64,000 nt of DNA. Source: Luteimonas mephitis DSM 12574 (GTDB taxonomy: Bacteria; Pseudomonadota; Gammaproteobacteria; Xanthomonadales; Xanthomonadaceae). Of the stretch, positions 36,020 to 46,038 are shown in pieces. The stretch is from the NCBI RefSeq assembly GCF_000422305.1, contig NZ_AULN01000013.1, positions 124,001-188,000 on the forward strand, in the 5' to 3' direction. Each line of letters opens with the position of its first letter. Position 1 is the stretch's first letter. The position numbers and the translations under genes are program-made. Below the pieces are notes generated by a model that made no database searches, was not told the DNA's origin, and was given only the letters and a program-made list of their open reading frames with translations.

Positions 36020-36946
36020 CTAGTCCGGATTGCCGGCGCGTGCCGCAGCCGGCATCGCCTTGGCCATGTGCGCTGTGTGCTCGGCGGCCTGCTGGCGCAG
36101 CCAGTCGCGGAATGCCAGCAGGCCGCGGTGCGTGGCCGAACGCTCCGGATACACCAGGTAATGCGCGTAATTGGTCTTCAGGCGCTCGCGGGTCAGGGCG
36201 ACCAGCTGCCCGGAATCAAGCAGCAGGCGTGCGCGGGTGATCCGCCCCAGCGCCACGCCGACGCCGTCGAGCGCGGCGCGGTGGTGCGCTTCGGAGTCGT
36301 CGAACGAGGCCGCGTAGCGCGCCGGCGGCTGCCCGCCGCGCTGCTCGAACCAGCGGTTCCACTGTCCGTCGGGGTCGCCGAGCAGCGGCCAGTCCGCCAG
36401 GTCCGCCGGCGCCGGATCGCCCATGCGTGCCACCAGCGCCGGGCTGGCCATCGGCACGATCCATTCGTCGAACAGCGGCTCGGCGATCACGTCCGGCCAT
36501 TTCCCGAGGCCGATGCGCAGGGCGGCGTCGACCTGCAGGTCGCGGCTGAAATCGACCACCTGCGGACTCGATTGCAGGCTGAACTCGATCTGCGGGTGCG
36601 CGGCGAGGAAGCTGCCCAGCCGCGGCACCAGCCATGCCGACGCCATCGACGGCGTCACGCTCACCGTCAGGCGGTTGTCGTGGCGCGCGGCGAACGGCTG
36701 CATGGCCTGGTTGATCGCATCGAGGTGCGGCGCGACGCGGTCGAGCAGGCGCTGGCCATCGGCGGTCAGGCAAACCCCGCGCGAGCTGCGGACGAACAGC
36801 TGCTGGCCCAGCCGCTCCTCCAGCCCGCGCATCTGGTGGCTCAGCGCGCTGACGGTGAGGTGCAGCGATTCGGCCGCGCGCGACAGGTTGCCCAGGCGCG
36901 CGGCGGCGAGGAATCCCTGCAGGGCGTGCAGCGGAGCCCGGTTCAT
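36020..36946 (-). CDS. LysR-family transcriptional regulator (GcvA-like)
   Basis: 308 residues. N-terminal winged helix with the LysR pattern (FLAAARLGNLSRAAESLHLT, SALSHQMRGLEERLGQQLFV) and the conserved G-x-x-L-T-x-x-G region (RGVCLTADGQRLL), then a periplasmic-binding-protein-like effector domain. Sequence style is that of the GcvA/AmpR subgroup. It is divergent from a small gene of unknown function at 37067; the 120 bases between hold two palindromes sharing TCAAGT, likely its own binding sites. Effector unknown. Confidence 0.88.
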   Translation of the reverse strand: MNRAPLHALQGFLAAARLGNLSRAAESLHLTVSALSHQMRGLEERLGQQLFVRSSRGVCLTADGQRLLDRVAPHLDAINQAMQPFAARHDNRLTVSVTPSMASAWLVPRLGSFLAAHPQIEFSLQSSPQVVDFSRDLQVDAALRIGLGKWPDVIAEPLFDEWIVPMASPALVARMGDPAPADLADWPLLGDPDGQWNRWFEQRGGQPPARYAASFDDSEAHHRAALDGVGVALGRITRARLLLDSGQLVALTRERLKTNYAHYLVYPERSATHRGLLAFRDWLRQQAAEHTAHMAKAMPAAARAGNPD

Positions 36947-36967
36947 GTCGCCTCCCCGATCGGCTAT

Positions 36968-36986
36968 ACTTGAGATCTATTCAAGT
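36968..36986. promoter_or_regulatory. candidate LysR operator, proximal palindrome
   Basis: ACTTGA (36968-36973) and TCAAGT (36981-36986) form a perfect inverted repeat around 7 bases, 22 bases upstream of the LysR start. Its size fits a LysR-type T-N11-A site. The surrounding AT-rich sequence is unusual for this genome. Confidence 0.5.
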
Positions 36987-37038
36987 CAATCTTGCAAAAC
37001 AGTCGCTTTTCTAGCGCGAATCATGCGCCTATCTTTCA

Positions 37039-37054
37039 TTTCACTCAAGTGAAA
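37039..37054. promoter_or_regulatory. candidate operator, distal palindrome upstream of the small gene
   Basis: TTTCACT (37039-37045) and AGTGAAA (37048-37054) form a perfect inverted repeat with a 2-base centre; a third TCAAGT (37045-37050) lies within it. It ends 12 bases before the ATG at 37067, so binding here would interfere with transcription or translation of that gene. Confidence 0.4.
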
Positions 37055-37066
37055 GCGGAGGGCGCA

Positions 37067-37453
37067 ATGAACATCCATAGCGGATTGCTGTTCCTGGACG
37101 GGCATATCGCCGACCCCGGCCTTGCCCTGTCGCTGTCGATCGACCCGCAGCGGGCCGACGCTGCCGGCGGCGACCACGCCGTGCGCGGCGACGCGCCCAC
37201 CGGTTCCACCCGCGGCGCAGCGCGCCGCCCACTCCCCCAATCCATGCGGAGGCATGCCATGAATCTTTTCCAGACCCTGTTGTTCCTCGGCGGGCGCCCG
37301 ATGACCGCCGGCCACAATTACGACGCCGGCGAGCCGTTCCCCCAGACCTACGGCAATCGCGTCGCTTCCGCGCGCATGTTCAAGCCTCTGGGGACGGATC
37401 GGCGCGGGCGCGCGCCGCGACAGCCACCGTCGCGACCCTGCACCCAGGGCTGA
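37067..37453 (+). CDS. small protein(s) of unknown function with a duplicated start module
   Basis: The frame from ATG 37067 is open for 128 codons. It contains two similar modules, each with its own start and ribosome binding site: [17 protein letters not shown] (GCGGAGGG upstream) and, in the same frame at 37259, [18 protein letters not shown] (GCGGAGGC upstream). The linker between them (about residues 26-62) looks non-conserved. It may be one 128-residue protein, or the second module may be translated alone as a 64-residue protein ending in [13 protein letters not shown]... . No family recognised. It is divergent from a LysR gene and followed by a strong terminator. Confidence 0.5.
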   Translation: MNIHSGLLFLDGHIADPGLALSLSIDPQRADAAGGDHAVRGDAPTGSTRGAARRPLPQSMRRHAMNLFQTLLFLGGRPMTAGHNYDAGEPFPQTYGNRVASARMFKPLGTDRRGRAPRQPPSRPCTQG

Positions 37454-37576
37454 GCCCGGGGCGCGGCGTCTGCAGGCGGTGCCGTTGCCGCGGCGCCGCC
37501 GGCGCAGCGTGACCGCGGCACCGCAGCACGCGTGTGCTGCACTCCGGCCGAAGGCCGGCTGCGATTGACGCGCACA

Positions 37577-37608
37577 GGCCCCCGGCAACGCCGGGGGCCT
37601 GCTTTTGT
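37577..37608 (+). terminator. rho-independent terminator
   Basis: A perfect 10-bp stem GGCCCCCGGC with its complement around AAC, followed by TGCTTTTG on the plus strand. It should end the transcript of the small gene at 37067. Confidence 0.75.
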
Positions 37609-37694
37609 GCTCGTGGAATCGGCCGCGCGGACCCGTGGCGCCGGATGCGCCGGTCCGGAGTGCCGGCGCATCCGCCGTCGCGGCGGGTGCGCGC

Positions 37695-40163
<2,469 letters not shown>

Positions 40164-40523
40164 CTATTCGTGGAACAGCGGTTCCAGGCTCGATCGCGAC
40201 TGCGGCACGAACACGTAGCGGCGGTCGCCGTAGCGCAGGGTGACTTCGTAATCGCCGGGATGATCCCACAGCGCCTGGTCGATCGGCGCCGCCTGCCCGG
40301 TGGCGCGCTTGCGCACGTTGACCTGCAGCGGCGGCGCGCCGGCCTGCTGGTTCATTGCCAGGAAGGCATCGATCCTGTTGCGCTGGTCCTGCGCGGTGCC
40401 GGCGGCCTGCACCACCTGCCACGCGGCGTCGAAATCCTGGTGTGCGCTCATGTCTTCACCGTTGAGCCTGCCGCTGCAGGCGACGAACAGCAGGGTACAG
40501 GCCAGCAGCGGCAGCTTGTTCAT
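40164..40523 (-). CDS. small lipoprotein, unknown function
   Basis: 119 residues. Lipobox LLFVACSG (Cys16). The mature part contains a pattern DYEVTLRYGDRRYVFVPQSR that may be a beta-sandwich fragment; no named family recognised. The ATG is 12 bases downstream of the metzincin stop codon, so it is probably the second gene of that operon. Confidence 0.65.
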   Translation of the reverse strand: MNKLPLLACTLLFVACSGRLNGEDMSAHQDFDAAWQVVQAAGTAQDQRNRIDAFLAMNQQAGAPPLQVNVRKRATGQAAPIDQALWDHPGDYEVTLRYGDRRYVFVPQSRSSLEPLFHE

Positions 40524-40535
40524 CGGCGCCCGTGC

Positions 40536-41351
40536 TCAGGTGTTGTCCTCGATCCAGGACTCCATGATATCCAGGTGGCGCTCGCGCACGTCCATGCCGG
40601 TGTGCATGACGCTGTCGGTGTCCTTCTGCGCGTCGGCGCCGGCGCTGCCGTTGTACTCGTCGGGCAGCCCGATCATGTGGCCGAACTCGTGCGCCGCGCC
40701 GACCTGCGGATCGGACGCGCCCTTGGCGATCGGATTCACGTCCTCGCTGTCGAAGCGGCCGGTGTTCTGGCTGGGGACGACGTAGCTCTGATTGAAGCCG
40801 CCCTTGTCGATCTTCACCACCTCGATGCTCCAGTTCTCGCTGCCGTCGAAGGCATCGCGGACGCCGCCGAGGAAGCCGCCGGGCTTCTCGACCAGCTCGA
40901 GGTTGACGTCCAGGGTGACCTCCTGGCCATCGTCGGTGGTGATGGTGTGGCCGTCCCAGGTGCCCTCGACCGCCTCGCGGTAGTCGGCCATGAACTGTTC
41001 CTTTTCGTCGGCGGTCCAGGTCTGGCCGTCCGGGCCTTCGGTGAAATCGAACTCGATCTTCATGTCCAGTTCGAGCGTGTGGCTGCCGTCGGGCTCGCGG
41101 TACAGCTGCATGTCGTAGGCGTCGCGCACGCCGCCGGCGGTAACGCTGTCCTCGGAGGCCAGCAGCTCGCGCTCGCCGGTTCCCGCGGGTGTCGCACCGC
41201 CGTCCGGCGGCACCGCACGCAGCATGCGCGCCATGCCGTCGGCGACCGGCGCGCGGGTGGCGGGATCGTTGCTGGCAGGCGCGTCGACAGCTCCCCGGGC
41301 GTCGATCGGATGGAGGGCGGCGGCGTTGCCGGAACCGGAAATGGACAGCAT
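40536..41351 (-). CDS. metzincin-type zinc protease (snapalysin-like motif), no signal peptide
   Basis: 271 residues. The zinc motif HEFGHMIGLPDEY (residues 221-233) is HExxHxxGxxD, the metzincin pattern with Asp as third ligand, as in snapalysin (M7). A Met-turn candidate SVMHTG (247-252) follows at the expected distance. Residues 95-155 form an uncharacterised domain (WTADEKEQFMADYREAVEG). The N-terminus is Ala/Pro/Gly-rich and has no signal peptide or membrane helix, unlike secreted snapalysins. The ATG at 41351 has a strong AGGAG site. It is followed closely by a lipoprotein gene. Proteolytic activity is inferred from the motif; substrate unknown. Confidence 0.7.
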   Translation of the reverse strand: MLSISGSGNAAALHPIDARGAVDAPASNDPATRAPVADGMARMLRAVPPDGGATPAGTGERELLASEDSVTAGGVRDAYDMQLYREPDGSHTLELDMKIEFDFTEGPDGQTWTADEKEQFMADYREAVEGTWDGHTITTDDGQEVTLDVNLELVEKPGGFLGGVRDAFDGSENWSIEVVKIDKGGFNQSYVVPSQNTGRFDSEDVNPIAKGASDPQVGAAHEFGHMIGLPDEYNGSAGADAQKDTDSVMHTGMDVRERHLDIMESWIEDNT

Positions 41352-41466
41352 GGAATTGCTCCTGGACGGGCGTTGCACGTACAGGATGGCGGTGAGCCGT
41401 CGGCGCCGGCAGCTGGGGCCGGCCGCAGCTGGGGACAACCCGAGGCCGGGTTCGGCGCGGACAACG

Positions 41467-41495
41467 AAAAGGGCGCGGCTTGCGCCGCGCCCTTT
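41467..41495 (-). terminator. rho-independent terminator of the upstream lipoprotein gene
   Basis: Minus-strand stem AAAGGGCGCGGC with its complement (12 bp, 4-base loop) ends in TTTT. It lies 32 bases past the stop of the lipoprotein gene and before the metzincin gene, separating two transcripts. Confidence 0.75.
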
Positions 41496-41526
41496 CCCTG
41501 CAACCTGGTGCCAGCGTGCAGGCGAC

Positions 41527-42030
41527 TTACTTCACCTCGAAGTCCTTGCTCTGCACGACGTTGCCATCCAGTGAGATCTCGACCTTGTACTTGCCGGCCG
41601 GGAAACCGTCGGGCTTGTTGATGTGGAACTCGGTGTTGCCGGCGCCGCTGAGGCTGACGTCCCTGGATTCCTCGTTGACCACCTGGCCGTCCTCGAAAGA
41701 CCACTTGGCGGTGAGCCTGGACGGGATGCTCGCGGTCGCATCGCTGGTGCTGGTGGCCACCGAGGCGTAGATCGTGTCCTTCGGCGCGAACGTGGTCGAA
41801 GGCGCGGCCACCTTCATGTCGGCGCCAATCGCGTTGCCGAGGTCGACCGCGGTGACCGAAGCCGCGGCGGCCGGCGCGGGCGCGGGTTCGGGCGTGGTCG
41901 GCGCAGGCGCCGGTTCGGTGGTGGCCGGCGGCGCCATCGCGGCGTCGTCCTGCTTCTTCTTGCAACCGACCAGCGCCAGCGAGCCGAAAAGGGCGGCAGC
42001 GATCGCGATATTGAGGGTCTTGCGGGTCAT
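41527..42030 (-). CDS. lipoprotein with C-terminal beta domain, unknown function
   Basis: 167 residues. Lipobox LALVGCKKK (Cys23), then a Pro/Ala/Glu-rich spacer and a ~100-residue beta-rich domain (IPSRLTAKWSFEDGQVVNEE... GKYKVEISLDGNVVQSKDFE) that resembles immunoglobulin-like folds. It is probably anchored to the outer membrane with the domain held away by the spacer. It lies 54 bases after the LysM gene on the same strand and ends at a terminator, so the two likely form an operon. No family name recognised. Confidence 0.68.
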   Translation of the reverse strand: MTRKTLNIAIAAALFGSLALVGCKKKQDDAAMAPPATTEPAPAPTTPEPAPAPAAAASVTAVDLGNAIGADMKVAAPSTTFAPKDTIYASVATSTSDATASIPSRLTAKWSFEDGQVVNEESRDVSLSGAGNTEFHINKPDGFPAGKYKVEISLDGNVVQSKDFEVK

Positions 42031-42084
42031 GGAGTGTCTCCGTGATGGAAAGGAAGCGGAAGCCGGAAGCGGGCGCGCCGCGGG

Positions 42085-42441
42085 TCAGTCGGCCTGCGCG
42101 GGGATCTTCAGCACCTGGCCGGGCTTGATCAGGTCCGGATTGTCGAGCTGGTCGCGGTTGGCCTCGAAAATCCGGTTCCAGCCGCCGGCCTTGCCGTAGA
42201 ACTGCTTGGCGATGTGCGACAGCGTGTCGCCCTTCTGCACGGTGTAGGTCTGCTCGCCGATGGTTTCCTCGGTGCTGCTCGATCCGCCCTGGACGTTGCT
42301 GAAATCGGCCCTGGGCGTGGATGCCGGGGCCTCTGTGCTGCTCGATCCGCCCTGGACGTTGGAGAAATCGGCCTTCTTGCCGCCGCCGCTGGGAGCGAGC
42401 GACAGCGAGTCGGGATCGTTCGGGTTGTTGGGGTTGCTCAT
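42085..42441 (-). CDS. LysM-domain protein (YgaU-like C-terminus)
   Basis: 118 residues. The C-terminal ~50 residues are one LysM domain ([18 protein letters not shown]... [10 protein letters not shown]) close to that of E. coli YgaU, but the BON domain of YgaU is absent. Instead the N-terminal half is low complexity with two copies of [14 protein letters not shown], encoded by 42-base direct DNA repeats at 42268-42309 and 42331-42372. No signal peptide. LysM domains bind N-acetylglucosamine polymers such as peptidoglycan, so export or lysis would be needed for that role. ATG 42441 has a perfect AGGAGG. Confidence 0.8.
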   Translation of the reverse strand: MSNPNNPNDPDSLSLAPSGGGKKADFSNVQGGSSSTEAPASTPRADFSNVQGGSSSTEETIGEQTYTVQKGDTLSHIAKQFYGKAGGWNRIFEANRDQLDNPDLIKPGQVLKIPAQAD

Positions 42442-42532
42442 CGGGGCCTCCTGTGCCGCGTTTTGCGGACGGCAGCGTCCCACGGCGACTGTTAAGAAAA
42501 CATCGCGTCGCGGGAAAGCCTGAAGTGCACGT

Positions 42533-43348
42533 TCATTGCCGCAGGTCGCGTGCCGCGACAGGCGCGTTCATTCCCGGCAGGATGCGCCAGGGATTGATGT
42601 CGAGGCCGCCACGACGCGTGTAACGCGCCTCCACCGCCAGCATGTGCGGGCGGCAGCGCGCCAGCAGGTCGACGAAGATGCGCTCGACGCACTGCTCGTG
42701 GAACTCGGCGTGTTCGCGGAACGACACCAGGTAGCGCAGCAGCCCGGCGTGGTCGATGCGCGGACCGCGGTAGGCAATGCGCACGCTGGCCCAGTCGGGC
42801 TGGCCGGTGACCGGGCAGTTGGACTTGAGCAGATCCGAACGCAGGGTTTCGTCGACGACGTCCGCCGCATCGGCTTCGAGGAACGCGGGCTGCGGCATGT
42901 CGTAGACCGCGCAGTCGACCTCGATCGCATCGATCGACACGGCGTCATCGTGCGCGTCGATGGGCGGCAGCCCGAACGCGACCTCGACCGGCGCGCCGGC
43001 GGCCTGCGACAGGTCATGCGCGATGCGTTCGCGCACGGTGCCGGTCGCTTCGAAACGCGCGGCGTTGAGCGAGTTGAGGTAGAGCTTGAGCGACTTGGAT
43101 TCGATCAGCTGCGGCGAGTGCGCCGGCACGGTGATCGTGGCGGTGGCGACGACCGGCTTGCCCCGCGCGTCCAGCCATCCCAGCTCGTAGGCGTGCCAGC
43201 GGTCCTTGCCTTCGAACGGCAGGGAGCCGCCGATTTCCAGGCCGAGGCCGGCGCGGCCGTGCGCGCGCGGGATCGGGAACAGCAGCGCGGGATCGTAGCG
43301 GCGGGGATAGTCGACCGCGCGGCCGAGCGGAATGTCCGGGGAAGTCAT
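42533..43348 (-). CDS. queF: NADPH-dependent 7-cyano-7-deazaguanine reductase QueF (long form)
   Basis: 271 residues, the bimodular long form found in gammaproteobacteria. The catalytic Cys lies in [14 protein letters not shown], the NADPH/specificity motif [11 protein letters not shown] is intact, and the conserved WRILPG end is present. It reduces preQ0 to preQ1, the last step before queuosine is put into tRNA. The ATG at 43348 gives the standard start ([13 protein letters not shown]). Confidence 0.93.
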   Translation of the reverse strand: MTSPDIPLGRAVDYPRRYDPALLFPIPRAHGRAGLGLEIGGSLPFEGKDRWHAYELGWLDARGKPVVATATITVPAHSPQLIESKSLKLYLNSLNAARFEATGTVRERIAHDLSQAAGAPVEVAFGLPPIDAHDDAVSIDAIEVDCAVYDMPQPAFLEADAADVVDETLRSDLLKSNCPVTGQPDWASVRIAYRGPRIDHAGLLRYLVSFREHAEFHEQCVERIFVDLLARCRPHMLAVEARYTRRGGLDINPWRILPGMNAPVAARDLRQ

Positions 43349-43446
43349 GCCGCGGATTTTACGCGGATACGCGCGCGCGAAACGAAGTGCGCGGGCCGGC
43401 GGCGAAGGGTCATCGTGCGCCCGGTTTTGCAACGGATCAAACCATC

Positions 43447-44088
43447 GTGCCGAGCTCCCGCGATTGCCTGCCGTCGCAGGACGCCCGGAAGGTGCGCCCG
43501 CTGCTGGACCAGCTGCCGCGCCTGCATCGCGCCCGATACGTGGGCTTCTTCACCGGCGAAGGCCTGCGCGGGCATTCCGGCATCCGAGCCCGACCGGCAC
43601 CGTGCCGGCGCTCGAACTCGACGACGGCCGCGCGCTGGCGGAGTTGAACGCGATCCTGTGCTTCCTCGCCGACGACGCGCTGCCAGCTGGAGGACGCGTG
43701 CGGACGGGAGAAGGTGTGGCAGTCGCTGTCGTTCGAGCAGGAGCGGATCGAAAGCCAGGTGGGCGCGCTGCGCCACTGCACGCTGACCGGCAAGCGGGCG
43801 CGGCGCGCGCCCGCCCTGGTGGAGGCGAAACGCAATGCTGCGCTGCGCGCGCTGGAGATGCTAGATGCACAGTTCGCGCGGCGCGACTTCATTGCCGGCG
43901 ACGCGGACACCATTGCCGATATCGCGCTGTTCGCCTGTGCCAGCCGCGCCGACGAGGCCGATAGCCTGTCGCTGCGGCCGCATGCGGACCTGCGCGGCTG
44001 GATCGAGCGCGCGCGCGCCCAGCCCCGGTTCCTCGACGCGACTTTCTGGGACTCGATCGATCCGCATTCGGCGAACGAGCTGCCCTGG
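43447..44088 (+). pseudogene. glutathione S-transferase gene broken by frameshifts
   Basis: Pieces of one glutathione S-transferase lie in order but in different frames. [19 protein letters not shown] through [14 protein letters not shown] (frame 1, 43447-43585), then PTGTVPALELDDGRALAELN and AILCFLADDALP (frame 3, about 43589-43684), then WQSLSFEQERIESQVGALRH to DPHSANELP (frame 1, about 43717-44085). At least two indels disrupt it. The middle piece is the glutathione-binding part of the thioredoxin fold; the last is the helical C-terminal domain. No single frame encodes a full protein and no normal stop follows the C-terminus, so it is very likely inactive. Confidence 0.85.
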
Positions 44089-44104
44089 GTTGCCGGCCCC
44101 GTGC

Positions 44105-44173
44105 GAGAGCGGCGGAAGCCTCGGCCGCGGTTTGCGATCGGCAACAGGTCGCGGCTTCCGCCGCTTCTGCGGG
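44105..44173. repeat. degenerate REP-type palindrome, GGCGGAAGCCGCG family
   Basis: Arms near 44105-44124 (GAGAGCGGCGGAAGCC) and 44150-44173 (CGCGGCTTCCGCCGCTTCTG) are inverted but diverged. It follows the broken GST gene and ends five bases from the amidohydrolase stop. Confidence 0.6.
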
Positions 44174-44178
44174 AGGGG

Positions 44179-45510
44179 TCAGGTCTGCGCGGCACTGTCG
44201 AGATAGTCCAGCGTCACCTGCAGCATCGCGCGCAGGCCGATGTCCAGCGACGACTCGTCGAGCACGAACTTCGGCGAATGGTTGCTCGGCGCGGTCGCCG
44301 GGTCGATGCCCTTCGACGTCGAGCCGACGAAGAAGAACATCGACGGCACCTCCTTCGCGTAGTACGCGAAGTCCTCGGCGCCCATCTGCAGCGGCGGTTC
44401 GTAGACGTTGTCGGCGCCGACCACCGCCTGCAGGCTCGGCAGCATGCGGGCGGTCAGCGCGGGATCGTTGGAGGTCACCGGGTTGCCGACCTGGTCGGGC
44501 ACGTTGGCCTCGGCGGTCGCGCCGTGCGCCGCGGCGACATGCTGCGCGACGTTCTTCAGGTCGGCGAAGATGTCCTGGCGCATGTCCTCGTCGAAGGTGC
44601 GGATCGTGCCGACCATCTCCACGCTGTCGGGGATGATGTTGTAGCGGATGCCGCCGTGGATCGCGCCGAAGGTCACCACCGCCGGCAGCTTCGAGATGTT
44701 GGTGCGGCGGCTGACGATGCTCTGCGCGGTGGAGACCAGGTCGGCGCTGGCGACGATCGGATCGATACCGTTCCACGGTGCCGAGCCATGCGTCTGGCGG
44801 CCGGTCACGGTGATGTTGAAACGGTCCGATGCCGCCATCAGCGGGCCGCCGCGCACCGCGATCCGGCCGGCCTGCACCGACGAAAACACGTGCAGCCCGA
44901 ACATCGCATCGGGCTTGAAGTCCTTGAACAGCCCTTCCTTGAGCATCAGCGAGGCACCGCCCTCCTCCTTGCCCGGCGCGCCTTCTTCCGATGGCTGGAA
45001 CACCAGCATCACCTCGCCCGGCAGTTCGCCCTGCATCGCCACCAGCGCATCGGCGACGCCGAGCAGGATCGCGGTGTGGGCGTCGTGGCCGCAGGCGTGC
45101 ATCACCCCGGTCTGCTGGCCGTTGAAGGTGGTGGTGGCCTTCGATGCGAACGGCAGGCTGGTCTGTTCGGTGACCGGCAGCGCATCCATGTCGGCGCGCA
45201 GCGCGACCTTCGGCCCCGGTTTGCCGCCCTTGATGATCGCGACCACGCCGTGGTGGGCGATGCCCGTCCTGGGTGCCAGTCCCAGCGCGCGCAGGTGTTC
45301 GGCGACCTTGGCCGAAGTGCGTTCCTCGCGATTGGACAGCTCCGGGTGGGCGTGGAAGTCGCGGCGCCATTCGACCACCGGCTGCTGCAGCTTCTGCGCG
45401 GCGGCGGCGACCTCGGGGCGCTGTGCCGGCGCGGCGTCCTGGGCGACGGCCGACAGGGGGCCGGCGAGCAGGGCCAGCAGCAGGGGGCTGATGTGGTGGG
45501 CAAGGCGCAT
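44179..45510 (-). CDS. exported M20-family amidohydrolase/aminoacylase
   Basis: 443 residues. Signal peptide (HISPLLLALLAGPLSAVAQD). M20D-type motifs: FHAHPELSNRE, ALRADMDALPV, MHACGHDAHT (metal ligands), VFQPSEEG (catalytic Glu-Glu) and a late QMGAEDFAYY (Glu/Asp). The family hydrolyses N-acyl amino acids, hippurate or related amides using two metals. Export to the periplasm suggests scavenging of external N-acyl compounds. AAGGATC precedes ATG 45510. Confidence 0.9.
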   Translation of the reverse strand: MRLAHHISPLLLALLAGPLSAVAQDAAPAQRPEVAAAAQKLQQPVVEWRRDFHAHPELSNREERTSAKVAEHLRALGLAPRTGIAHHGVVAIIKGGKPGPKVALRADMDALPVTEQTSLPFASKATTTFNGQQTGVMHACGHDAHTAILLGVADALVAMQGELPGEVMLVFQPSEEGAPGKEEGGASLMLKEGLFKDFKPDAMFGLHVFSSVQAGRIAVRGGPLMAASDRFNITVTGRQTHGSAPWNGIDPIVASADLVSTAQSIVSRRTNISKLPAVVTFGAIHGGIRYNIIPDSVEMVGTIRTFDEDMRQDIFADLKNVAQHVAAAHGATAEANVPDQVGNPVTSNDPALTARMLPSLQAVVGADNVYEPPLQMGAEDFAYYAKEVPSMFFFVGSTSKGIDPATAPSNHSPKFVLDESSLDIGLRAMLQVTLDYLDSAAQT

Positions 45511-45542
45511 GACGGGATCCTTCGACGGGAATGGCGTCGATG

Positions 45543-45938
45543 CTACCCCGGGAGCGGCGGCAGCACGGTCGGTCGGCCGCGCGCATCGAGCGCGATCATC
45601 ACGAAACGTCCGCGCGTGCACGGTTCGCGCTCGCCGCTGAGCAGGTCCTCGGCGACCAGTTCCACTTCCACCTGCATCGAACTGCGCCCGACCCCGACGA
45701 CGCGCGCGATGGTCTCGACCAGCTGTCCCTGCCGGATCGGCAGCCGGAAATCGACCTGCTCCGAACGCGCCGTCACCACCGAGCGCCGCGCGTAGCGCGA
45801 CGCGGCGATGAACGCGGCCTTGTCCATCCACGCCAGCGCCTGCCCGCCGAACAGCGTGCCGAGATGGTTGGTGTGGTCGGGGAAGACCATCTCGAGCAGG
45901 CGGGCTTCGGTGGGTGCGGTGGTCGCGTTGTCGGTCAT
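45543..45938 (-). CDS. acyl-CoA thioesterase, YciA/BACH hotdog type
   Basis: 131 residues, one hotdog domain. The N-terminal MVFPDHTNHLGTLFGGQALA segment carries the Asn/Gly residues of the active-site helix, and the DKAAFIAASRYARRSVVTAR stretch follows. The family hydrolyses acyl-CoA thioesters, mostly short to medium chains in YciA. ATG 45938 starts just ahead of the conserved block; longer in-frame starts would translate REP sequence. It is 32 bases downstream of no co-oriented partner other than the amidohydrolase gene that follows. Confidence 0.88.
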   Translation of the reverse strand: MTDNATTAPTEARLLEMVFPDHTNHLGTLFGGQALAWMDKAAFIAASRYARRSVVTARSEQVDFRLPIRQGQLVETIARVVGVGRSSMQVEVELVAEDLLSGEREPCTRGRFVMIALDARGRPTVLPPLPG

Positions 45939-45959
45939 GCAGCGCCTCCAGAAAGGCCC

Positions 45960-46025
45960 GCAGGAGCGCCCCATGGGCGCGATGGCGTGCACGGGAATGC
46001 ATCGCGCCAATGGGGCGCTCCTGCG
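45960..46025. repeat. REP-type palindrome, GCAGGAGCGCCCCATGGGCG variant
   Basis: Arms 45960-45983 and 46001-46025 are inverted around 17 bases. The core resembles the other REP families but has GCGCCCCATGGGGCGC as centre sequence. It lies between nrdB and the thioesterase gene. Confidence 0.72.
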
Positions 46026-46038
46026 GGCTCGCGGATCA

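Noticed and set aside
36992-37066. TTG at 36992 as start of the small gene beside LysR
   Set aside because: The added residues come from the operator region and there is no ribosome binding site, while ATG 37067 has a good GGAGGG.
43447-44088. Programmed frameshifting to make a full glutathione S-transferase
   Set aside because: No slippery heptamer or stimulatory structure was noticed, two shifts would be needed, segments are missing and there is no normal stop. Decay is simpler.
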